Assembly (NCBI RefSeq): GCF_041751335.1
Contig: NZ_JBGSXS010000386.1
Span: 1 to 18,646, forward strand
Origin: Aquiflexum sp041751335
Lineage (GTDB): Bacteria > Bacteroidota > Bacteroidia > Cytophagales > Cyclobacteriaceae
Direction: 5' to 3'
Length of the DNA stretch: 18,646 bases
The notes beneath the pieces were generated by a model. That model did no database searches. It was not told the origin of the DNA and saw nothing but the letters and a program-made list of their open reading frames with translations. Shown here in pieces: positions 7,260-13,710 of this stretch. The translations under genes and the position numbers were made by a program. Position 1 is the first letter of the stretch. Every line of letters begins with the position of its first letter.

Positions 7260-7511
7260 ATGGCAAAATTATCTTTTTACAAAAAAGGATGGATGGCATC
7301 CATCGTTGTTTTGGCTTTCCTGCTGGTGGCAGGAATGAACTTTGGTACTCAGCAGGAAACTGAGTTTTATGAAACAGAAGTGGCATTGGAGAATGCGATT
7401 GCGGGGAGTGGTCATACCAAAAAATGTGTTTATGTATGTGACACAGGGGGAACTAATATAGATTGTAAAAAATCTGGAAGCCTGTGTTCTTATGACTCAC
7501 ATTGTTTGTAA
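7260..7511 (+). CDS. NVEALA-like small exported peptide 3 (5 Cys)
   Basis: This 83-residue peptide has basic residues near the start (KLSFYKKG), a hydrophobic helix at about residues 11-26, and VALENAIAGSG at 41-51. A Lys- and Cys-rich tail follows, with Cys56, Cys60, Cys69, Cys76 and Cys82. Before the motif it is only loosely similar to peptides 1 and 2; the motif itself is identical to that of peptide 2. The odd number of cysteines leaves at least one free for a partner, a dimer or another modification. The propeller lipoprotein 7615-8763 follows after 103 bases that contain a perfect hairpin. The ATG is preceded by an A-rich tract in the manner of Bacteroidota leaders. The family assignment rests on the motif and layout. 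Confidence 0.82.
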   Translation: MAKLSFYKKGWMASIVVLAFLLVAGMNFGTQQETEFYETEVALENAIAGSGHTKKCVYVCDTGGTNIDCKKSGSLCSYDSHCL

Positions 7512-7519
7512 TGAGTTTT

Positions 7520-7558
7520 TAGCCTACCCTTTTGACCTTTCACCATTAGGGTAGGCTA
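7520..7558 (+). promoter_or_regulatory. Intergenic hairpin between peptide 3 and propeller 3
   Basis: Perfect 11-base arms tagcctaccct (7520-7530) and agggtaggcta (7548-7558) enclose a 17-base loop. Only a weak T-tract follows about 15 bases later. It is placed as in modules 1 and 2, just after the peptide stop, so it may be an attenuator or an mRNA-stabilising stem. Confidence 0.7.
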
Positions 7559-7614
7559 ATAGCCACTGATAGTTTTTGCTAAATTTTCTTCCTAATTAAA
7601 CTGCTGAACTTATT

Positions 7615-8763
7615 ATGAAAAGTTTAATATCTTTTTTTATCATATTTATTCTTCTATTTTCCTGCAACCCTAATACCCGCAATGATTTTGTAATCATTGA
7701 AAAAAGGCCAAGTTATGATTTTGACCTGGTCCAAAAAGAAGTTCTTTACTTCCCTTTGGATTCCGTTAGCAAGTTTGATCTCAGATCCCTACATATTTTT
7801 GAAGATTTGTCCCAAAACAAGTATTTCGTTTACCTGAATTCAGATAGAAACCGGATATATTTTTATGATTTCGAAAACCGGGATATCCAATCAATCATTG
7901 AAATAGATAGGGACGGACCTTCCGGCATCAGTAGTAAAATACAAGGCCTTCACGTCATTTCCATGGATTCCATTTATGTGGTGGATGAGTACAATATTTA
8001 TTTGATCAACCAGGAAGGTGAAATTTTGGACAGGGATAAATTCAATGGTTCAAATGATTTTTCCTTCACTTTGGAATCCGGCACCAAAAAAAATATTGTA
8101 CATCACATTGGCCACATGTATCTGGCAATATCCTCTGAATTGAATCCTGATTTATTGGAATCATTTCAGTTGAAAAATCAGGTTTTGCTTGATTTTGATT
8201 TGGCCTCAAAAAAATATTCAACCCATTTTGAATTCCCGGAAATATATTCCCGGAGGGTTTTCCCCATCAATTACGCCGATATCTATTTTACTTATAATCC
8301 AAAGCAGGATTTTTTCGCTTTCAGCTTCCCCGCAGACGATTCTGTCCATATTAAGGATTTGAATGGAAAGGAAAAGGCCGTTTTTGCAGGAAGTAAATTC
8401 GCAATCGAAATAAGAGACCTCTCAGAGGTTGAATATTTTGAGGATTTAATGGTCTATACCAAACATTATTTGACCAATATTTCCTACGGTCCCATTTATT
8501 GGGATCCGCATAAAGAAGTTTATTACCGGATAGTGGAACAGCCAATTTCCGGACAGCATTTCAATTCTAAAAATTGGTTCAAAAAATGCTCGATAATCAT
8601 TTTGGATGAAGATTTCAATATAATCGGGGAGACCTCTTTCGATGATAATGTAAACAAACTGGGTATCGTGGATGATTCCGGTTTTCTGATTCCAATACGG
8701 TGCCCGGATGACACAGATGATTATTTATGCTTGGGGGTTTATAAATTGGAAAAAGTCAAATAA
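7615..8763 (+). CDS. DUF4221-like beta-propeller lipoprotein (module 3)
   Basis: This 382-residue lipoprotein has lipobox LFSC with Cys17, followed by NPNTRNDF. The early sequence (VLYFPLDSVSKFDLRSLHIF, then RIYFYDFENRD, then GLHVISMDSIYVVDEYNIYL) matches what I recall of DUF4221 proteins of Cytophagales, which are predicted beta-propellers. The DSIYVVDEYNIYLINQEGEIL blade is the clearest propeller signature. The middle carries DDSVHIKDLNGK, and the end has SIIILDEDFNIIGETSF and YLCLGVYKLEKVK. It differs in family from propellers 1 and 2 despite the identical position of its lipidated Cys. It follows peptide 3. The exact family is uncertain; a non-catalytic surface or periplasmic binding role is inferred. 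Confidence 0.8.
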   Translation: MKSLISFFIIFILLFSCNPNTRNDFVIIEKRPSYDFDLVQKEVLYFPLDSVSKFDLRSLHIFEDLSQNKYFVYLNSDRNRIYFYDFENRDIQSIIEIDRDGPSGISSKIQGLHVISMDSIYVVDEYNIYLINQEGEILDRDKFNGSNDFSFTLESGTKKNIVHHIGHMYLAISSELNPDLLESFQLKNQVLLDFDLASKKYSTHFEFPEIYSRRVFPINYADIYFTYNPKQDFFAFSFPADDSVHIKDLNGKEKAVFAGSKFAIEIRDLSEVEYFEDLMVYTKHYLTNISYGPIYWDPHKEVYYRIVEQPISGQHFNSKNWFKKCSIIILDEDFNIIGETSFDDNVNKLGIVDDSGFLIPIRCPDDTDDYLCLGVYKLEKVK

Positions 8764-8839
8764 ATCCAAAAAACTTATAGCCTACCTGTAGTGCAGAACC
8801 CAGTATTGTAGTTCGTGATTTTGATTAATTATAGTCCCA

Positions 8840-8883
8840 CTATTGTGAGAAAGGAAATAGATAAGTTACTGCTTGCCTTCGCT
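8840..8883. repeat. 44-bp direct repeat, right copy (island boundary)
   Basis: Identical to 333-376. This copy contains the true last codons of the glycosyltransferase (stop at 8866-8868, minus strand) preceded by a fossil of the methyltransferase 3' end (tat tgt gag aaa gga aat aga taa) attached to no open gene. The pairing shows which gene end belongs to which copy. Confidence 0.95.
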
Positions 8884-9837
8884 TACTAACTTTTCCATCA
8901 GGCCAAATATCAGACCGGCACCATAAAAGGTCAACTGACCGAATGAGGTGAAAATGGCCAGAAAACCTACCACCAATGAACGGTATTTGATAAGGGAATC
9001 GAAAAAGACCAAGAGTATCCAAATATGATAAAGCTGCAGAATCCAAAATGATATCGGCGAAGCCTTTAATAACAAAGCAACTCCAAACAGCCCGCCCAAC
9101 AGAAAAAAAGTTGGTAAAAAATGGATTAACTGAATGGCATCAGGATGGTAACGGCTGACATTAACCCTGTTTTGACCAAAAGAAAAACTTTGTCTAAGAA
9201 ATGTCCTGAAGGTGTTTTTTCTTTTATGGTATACAAAAGCCTCCTCCACCAATTCCAGGCGAAAGCCTAGTTTTTTCAACCGTATACTCAATTCTATATC
9301 CTCCCCTTTATTCGGGTCCACAAATCCCTTGGATACCTCGAAGGCTTCTCTGGAAAGACCCATATTATATCCCCTTGCCTGATATTTGGACGGATCTTTC
9401 AGTTTACCCCTGATGCCTCCTGTGGTCAGGACAGAGGTCATACTATAATTGATAGCCTTCTGAAAATTTGAAAAACCGGGTCCGGCATCATCCGGTCCCC
9501 CATGTGCATCAAGTTTCCTTTTTTTGACGGCAGTATGCAGCGCATCAAAATAATCCGATGGAATGATACAGTCGGAATCAAAAAGCACAAAATAATCACC
9601 TTTTGCATTTTCCATTCCGAAATTCCTAGCAAAACCCTGCCCTATATTTTCAATGAAATAATAACTGACGTTTAGTTTGTCGTGGAAAAGGGGGAAAATC
9701 TCTTCACAGGTAAATATCGAGCCATCTTCTACAATGATGACTTCAAAATCCTTGTAAGACTGATTGGCCAAGCTTTGGAGTAACTCCTTGATTTCCTGTG
9801 GCCTGTTATAAACGGGTATGATGACTGAAAAAAACAT
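8866..9837 (-). CDS. GT2 family glycosyltransferase with C-terminal membrane helices
   Basis: This 323-residue protein has an N-terminal GT-A domain with SVIIPVYNRP (4-13), VIIVEDGS (33-40), FARNFG (69-74) and VLFDSDCIIP (84-93), which carries the DxD metal site. GEDIELSIRLKKLGF supplies the likely catalytic acidic residue. Two to three hydrophobic segments near the C-terminus (about residues 235-310) attach it to the inner membrane. The sugar and acceptor are not evident. Its start overlaps the stop of the upstream gene by one base (TGATG), implying translational coupling with 9837-10799. Its stop lies in the right 44-bp repeat. It is the last gene of the operon that begins at 13112. Confidence 0.9.
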   Translation of the reverse strand: MFFSVIIPVYNRPQEIKELLQSLANQSYKDFEVIIVEDGSIFTCEEIFPLFHDKLNVSYYFIENIGQGFARNFGMENAKGDYFVLFDSDCIIPSDYFDALHTAVKKRKLDAHGGPDDAGPGFSNFQKAINYSMTSVLTTGGIRGKLKDPSKYQARGYNMGLSREAFEVSKGFVDPNKGEDIELSIRLKKLGFRLELVEEAFVYHKRKNTFRTFLRQSFSFGQNRVNVSRYHPDAIQLIHFLPTFFLLGGLFGVALLLKASPISFWILQLYHIWILLVFFDSLIKYRSLVVGFLAIFTSFGQLTFYGAGLIFGLMEKLVSEGKQ

Positions 9838-10799
9838 CAGTTATTAAAGTTCAACTCCTTCTCTATATTGTAATCTGCTTTTCTGCTGGAATTGGAAGTC
9901 ATCATTTCTGCTATGAAGCCTGTCAAAAATAACTGAACCCCTACTATCAATGCCACAAGAGCTAGAAAAAATAAAGGCTGTGCTGTGATTTCCCTTACGA
10001 CCCTTCCTTGATAAAGGCCATAGATTTTTTGGAAAATCAGCCATGAGGTGATAAAAAACCCAGCCAAAAAGGATACTGTACCCAGTGTCCCAAAAAAGTG
10101 CATGGGCCTTCTTTTGTAGCGGTTGACAAAAGAAACAGAGATCAGATCCAGAAATCCGTTCAGGAACCTTTCCAATCCAAATTTTGTCTCCCCGTATTTC
10201 CGGGGACGGTGTTCCACCACCTTTTCCCCTATATTGGAAAACCCGTTCCATTTGGCAATGAGGGGTATATAGCGGTGCATTTCCCCATAGATATGGATGT
10301 TTTTCACCACTTTGTTTTTATAAGCTTTCAGCCCACAATTGAAATCATGCAGTTTGATACCAGAAATAACCCTTGTCACACCATTGAAAAATCTGGAAGG
10401 GATTGTTTTGGTGATGGGGTCACGCCTTTTTTTCTTCCAACCTGAAACCACATCAAACCCATCCCTGACGATCATTTCATACAATTCGGGGATCTCATCA
10501 GGGCTATCCTGCAAATCAGCATCCATGGTGATGACTACCTCTCCCGTTACCTTGCTAAAACCCATATCCAAAGCAGCAGATTTACCGTAGTTTCTGGTAA
10601 AACTGATCCCCTTTACATTTGGGTTGAGTCCGGCCAGTTTTTGGATTTCATTCCATGACCCATCATTGCTTCCATCATTTACAAAAATAATTTCATAAGA
10701 ATAGCCGTGTCCTTCCATGACACGGCATATCCAATTATGTAACTCAGGTATTGAATCCTGTTCATTGAAAACAGGTATGATGATGGAGATTTGGATCAT
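9837..10799 (-). CDS. GT2 polyprenyl-phosphate glycosyltransferase, GtrB/ArnC/DPM1-like
   Basis: This 320-residue protein has the motifs ISIIIPVFNEQ (4-14), IIFVNDGSNDGSW (37-49), FTRNYGKSAALDMGF (67-81) and ITMDADLQDSPDEIPEL (90-106). It ends with two membrane helices (about 235-260 and 278-303). This arrangement matches bacterial enzymes that transfer a sugar to undecaprenyl phosphate, such as GtrB and ArnC. The conserved RKYGETKFGLERFLNG segment before the helices supports this. Its start is 6 bases past the stop of the DUF4199 gene 10806-11351. The coupled GT2 8866-9837 follows, suggesting a small envelope-glycan pathway. The sugar is unknown. Confidence 0.92.
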   Translation of the reverse strand: MIQISIIIPVFNEQDSIPELHNWICRVMEGHGYSYEIIFVNDGSNDGSWNEIQKLAGLNPNVKGISFTRNYGKSAALDMGFSKVTGEVVITMDADLQDSPDEIPELYEMIVRDGFDVVSGWKKKRRDPITKTIPSRFFNGVTRVISGIKLHDFNCGLKAYKNKVVKNIHIYGEMHRYIPLIAKWNGFSNIGEKVVEHRPRKYGETKFGLERFLNGFLDLISVSFVNRYKRRPMHFFGTLGTVSFLAGFFITSWLIFQKIYGLYQGRVVREITAQPLFFLALVALIVGVQLFLTGFIAEMMTSNSSRKADYNIEKELNFNN

Positions 10800-10805
10800 T
10801 ATAAT

Positions 10806-11351
10806 TTAGTAGTCCAAGGACTTGTCTCTTCTTTTAAGGATTGCACCAAGTATCAATGATATCACAGCATAAATGATCAGGGCTATGCCAAATGTTTTGA
10901 TCTGTCCCATCGCTGTGAAATTGGCAGCTGTACTCTCTCTCATCTTATCTATTTGATCAACAGACATCGCATCAGCTGCCCCGATTTTTTCCATCATCGC
11001 CATGGTATTTTCAAGGGTCTGTTCTACCAAAACTCCCGGAAGGGCCGGGTCAACCACATGGTAAAGCAATGCACTGCCAACTTGAGATATCAGGCCTGCT
11101 ACAATAAGGGCGATAAATGAAAAATTGAATGCAGGTCCAAAATCCATAAAACCTCCTAGGGATTTTCGATATTGTATCCCCAAATAAATCAAAACTCCAA
11201 AAAACACCACCAACATGGCAATCCCATACATTCCTGAAACCAAAGTGGGTGGATCAATGAAATAAACAATAAATGTGATAACAACTGAGAAAATACCCAG
11301 AATGACTCCGGCATTTAACCCTGCTTTGAAAGGTGTTTCCTGATTTTCCAT
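10806..11351 (-). CDS. DUF4199 family membrane protein (second of two)
   Basis: This 181-residue protein has four hydrophobic helices at about residues 12-32, 38-58, 72-94 and 150-172, with a soluble loop between the third and fourth. The GLNAGVILGIFSVVITFI start and the FMDFGPAFNFSFIALIVAGLIS segment fit DUF4199, a Bacteroidota membrane family of unknown function. The last residues KRRDKSLDY are cytoplasmic by the positive-inside rule. It starts 6 bases after the stop of another DUF4199 gene (11358-11870). Its constant company with glycosyltransferases here suggests an envelope role, but no reaction can be stated. Confidence 0.85.
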   Translation of the reverse strand: MENQETPFKAGLNAGVILGIFSVVITFIVYFIDPPTLVSGMYGIAMLVVFFGVLIYLGIQYRKSLGGFMDFGPAFNFSFIALIVAGLISQVGSALLYHVVDPALPGVLVEQTLENTMAMMEKIGAADAMSVDQIDKMRESTAANFTAMGQIKTFGIALIIYAVISLILGAILKRRDKSLDY

Positions 11352-11357
11352 AGTACA

Positions 11358-11870
11358 TTAAATTTTAGTTTTTCTTAAAATTATAGAAATAATAATTGTA
11401 AAAAACAGTCCTGGAAGAATTTTCCAAATAAAATCATTCAGGGCAATGTCCCTTTGTTTCATTGCATTGATTTTCTGTAGCGTGATATCAAAGGACTCCT
11501 CGTTAAGCTGAGAGATGATAAGTTCTTTATTTGTGCTAAGGACTTCCAGTTTCAAAATCTTTATTGTTTCAAATAAGCTACTGTCAATCAGAAGGACAAT
11601 CCATATTCCCAGGCCAGAAATAAAAGCGATCATCGTGTAAATCAAAAACCCAATCGTCATCCCATGGGCAAAACTCAATTCCCCATAATTTACCTCCTTT
11701 TTGAAATACCTGATCCCCAAAAAAACAAAAATCGGAATCAGTATATAACCGAACAACATGCTGAAATTGGTCGGGTCATACCCTAACCAATTGAACAATA
11801 AAAATGCAAAAACACAGAAAATACCTCCAATCAGGCCAAAGCGATACGTTGACTCTAAGTACCTGTTCAT
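11358..11870 (-). CDS. DUF4199 family membrane protein (first of two)
   Basis: This 170-residue protein has the same architecture as its neighbour: helices at about 10-28, 33-52, 66-95 and 147-165, and the NYGELSFAHGMTIGFLIYTM segment equivalent to the family's FGPAF region. Sequence identity to the neighbour is low, so the pair is an old duplication. Its ATG follows immediately after the stop codon of the dihydroorotase-like gene (TAA at 11871-11873), with no spacing, so translation is probably coupled. The function is unknown. Confidence 0.82.
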   Translation of the reverse strand: MNRYLESTYRFGLIGGIFCVFAFLLFNWLGYDPTNFSMLFGYILIPIFVFLGIRYFKKEVNYGELSFAHGMTIGFLIYTMIAFISGLGIWIVLLIDSSLFETIKILKLEVLSTNKELIISQLNEESFDITLQKINAMKQRDIALNDFIWKILPGLFFTIIISIILRKTKI

Positions 11871-13112
11871 TTAGATTTTGACAAATTTGTTTCTATTAAT
11901 TACAAATTTCACTTTTCCTTTTAATTCCGTATTGAACCAAGGGGAATTTGACGAAAGAGATTTATTGGATCTCTTATCAAAAACCCATTTTTCTTCAGGA
12001 TCAAATATGGTCAGGTTATCCAGATTATCCGATTGCTGACCTAAAACAGCTTCAGGGCCACTTGTTATTTTGGAAATCAGCAAAGGCCATGAAATCTCAT
12101 CGGTCAACTTGACTATGGCTGGCAAAAAAGTCTGCAAACCCAGCATGCCAAATAAAGAAAGATCAAATTCCATATGCTTGGCATCCATGTCTTGTGGTTG
12201 ATGATTGGAAACAATGGCATCAATGGTTCCATCCTTTAAGCCTTCAATCAGTGCGTCTCTATCCTCCTTTCCCCGGAATGGTGGCATTACTTTAAGGTTG
12301 GTGTCAAAATCCAACATATCCTCATCGTGAAAAATCAATTGGTATAATGAGATGTCAGCAGTTACCCTTAAACCCTCTTTCTTAGCTTTTCTGATTTCTT
12401 CAACAGCACCTTTAGTACTGATAGTCTGAAAATGAAGCCTCCCTCCTGAATACCGTAAAATTTCAAGATTTTTATGAATGGCAATATCTTCTGCTAGATT
12501 GGGTATTCCCTTCATGCCGATCCGGGTTGAGGTTAATCCCTCATGCATCTGACCAAACAATGCCAACAAAGGTTCATAAGTCTGATCAAACAATATTCCA
12601 TTGAATTTTTGAAGGTATTGCAATATTTTCATCAATCTGTCAGGATTCGAAATAGGATGTAGCCCATCACCAAAGACAAACACTCCCTCCTGATTCAAAT
12701 CCAAGATATCTGTAAAATCCTCTCCTTTGGTGTCTTTGGTTGCTGCTGCCTGAATGACAAGGTCAGAAACCCAATTGCCGGATTTTGATTTCAAATATTG
12801 AATTTCATTTTTCGTCTGCACCGCAGGATGGGTATTTGGCATAAGCACCGCTTTGACAAATCCACTAGACTGCAAAACCTCCCCCAAACTTTCAATTGAT
12901 TCTTTGTATTCCTCTCCAGGTTCACCGGACATACATCTCAAGTCTACCCAACCTTTTGAAGCCAAGAAACTTGAGCAATCTATAGTTTCCTCAAAAGAAA
13001 AATCAGAGCCAGCATTTTCCTCAATAATCTGGTCATGATTGAATATATAATTTTTGGGAGGGTTTATCTTTTGCGGATCAATTAACCTGAGCGCTTTGAG
13101 CAATACAGCCAT
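11871..13112 (-). CDS. Dihydroorotase-like protein lacking metal ligands (probably non-catalytic)
   Basis: Amidohydrolase-fold protein of the PyrC/multifunctional dihydroorotase type. I start at MAVLLKALRLIDPQ (13112), which matches the usual family start; an in-frame ATG 9 codons upstream adds an unlikely extension. The family body is clear: GEPGEEYKESIESL, AVLMPNTHPAVQTKNEIQYLK, GMKGIPNLAEDIAIHKNLEIL, VTADISLYQLIFHDEDMLDFD and LKVMPPFRGKEDRDALIEGLKDGTIDAIVSNHQPQD. Where active enzymes have HxH (DMHVHLREPG) this one has RCM (DLRCMSGEPG). The catalytic Asp of DHAPH is Asn (SNHQPQ), and the CHVS histidine is missing. It probably does not hydrolyse dihydroorotate. It may be structural, as is known for PyrC-prime partners of aspartate transcarbamoylase. 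First gene of the minus-strand operon. Confidence 0.85.
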   Translation of the reverse strand: MAVLLKALRLIDPQKINPPKNYIFNHDQIIEENAGSDFSFEETIDCSSFLASKGWVDLRCMSGEPGEEYKESIESLGEVLQSSGFVKAVLMPNTHPAVQTKNEIQYLKSKSGNWVSDLVIQAAATKDTKGEDFTDILDLNQEGVFVFGDGLHPISNPDRLMKILQYLQKFNGILFDQTYEPLLALFGQMHEGLTSTRIGMKGIPNLAEDIAIHKNLEILRYSGGRLHFQTISTKGAVEEIRKAKKEGLRVTADISLYQLIFHDEDMLDFDTNLKVMPPFRGKEDRDALIEGLKDGTIDAIVSNHQPQDMDAKHMEFDLSLFGMLGLQTFLPAIVKLTDEISWPLLISKITSGPEAVLGQQSDNLDNLTIFDPEEKWVFDKRSNKSLSSNSPWFNTELKGKVKFVINRNKFVKI

Positions 13113-13265
13113 ATATGAAAGGTTTGTGCAAAACTGCAATAATATTCCAAAAAATGAAAGGAAAATTGGGTGCGGTTAGTTAATCCGCAGAAACCTAACC
13201 GCATCAATCGAAGTCAATTACCTTCCTACCTAAATCCACGAAAACCATGACCGATCCTCAAAAAA

Positions 13266-13297
13266 AAAACGGAAACCTGAATTCAGGATCCCGTTTT
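13266..13297 (-). terminator. Intrinsic terminator downstream of guaA
   Basis: Arms aaaacgg (13266-13272) and ccgtttt (13291-13297) enclose an inner perfect palindrome cctgaattcagg (13276-13287). On the minus strand the stem is followed by a run of about ten U residues (A-run 13260-13269). It would end transcription from guaA, and any read-through past the small ORF 13504-13629, before the dihydroorotase-like operon. Confidence 0.75.
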
Positions 13298-13710
13298 ATT
13301 AGGGCTTATAAAGTCATTGTTTAAAAACTTTAATTTTTACACCACAAGGTTAAAACCACAGGTCACTTTCACAAGTTTAATGCAATGTTTTTTCAAAGAA
13401 ATTGAGATGCATCAATATTGCCAAAGTACAATTGTTCTGCTTTAAGTAAAACTAACCAAAAACAAAGGTTATTTATGAGTTTCTAAGATTTTTGAAATTA
13501 TTTTTAGTTCAACTTCCAATCATACCCATAAGGGAAAAATACAATTAACCCATCTTCCATTATATGAATTTTGAGAATTTGATTATAACTTTTTTCATCA
13601 TAATCTAATATTGGTAATTGGATATTCATTGATATTTTTCAACTGCAAATAAAAATATTTGAACCAAAATTTATCTAAGCATCCATAAATTGGTTTTCCA
13701 TAAGTTGATT
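13298..13710. other. Non-coding stretch between terminator and guaA
   Basis: This A+T-rich region has no long ORF, RNA gene or strong repeat that I could see. The only coding-like piece is the 41-codon minus-strand ORF at 13504-13629. The promoter of the dihydroorotase-like operon should lie to its left, in 13113-13260, but no clear box was found. Confidence 0.5.
13504..13629 (-). CDS. Small ORF, 41 residues, possible gene remnant
   Basis: This ORF runs from an ATG at 13629 to a TAA at 13504-13506 and starts 81 bases after the guaA stop on the same strand. The product begins MNIQLPILDYDEKSYNQIL and ends PYGYDWKLN. Its composition (hydrophobic, aromatic and acidic residues alternating as in beta strands) is more protein-like than random A+T-rich sequence, but no family is recognised. 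It could be a real small protein co-transcribed with guaA or the remains of a longer gene. Confidence 0.3.
   Translation of the reverse strand: MNIQLPILDYDEKSYNQILKIHIMEDGLIVFFPYGYDWKLN

Larger units (their letters stand above)
377..8839. other. Island between 44-bp direct repeats with three peptide/propeller modules
   Basis: This segment lies between the two 44-bp repeats. It carries three peptide-hairpin-propeller modules plus two glycosyltransferases and one lipoprotein. No recombinase, transposase or tRNA is present inside it. Parts of it, above all 3670-5300 and 7087-7260, are visibly more A+T-rich than the operon to the right. Recombination between the repeats would remove the whole segment and leave both flanking genes whole. 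Insertion is inferred from this geometry; the mechanism is unknown. Confidence 0.65.

Noticed and set aside
333..8883. Classical insertion sequence, integron or tRNA-linked genomic island
   Set aside because: No transposase, integrase or tRNA is in the window, and 44 bp is too long for an insertion-sequence target duplication. Only direct-repeat-bounded insertion of unknown mechanism is supported.
13112..13139. Upstream ATG at 13139 as the start of the dihydroorotase-like gene
   Set aside because: The extra nine residues (MQFCTNLSY) do not resemble the family start, whereas MAVLLKALRLIDPQ does.
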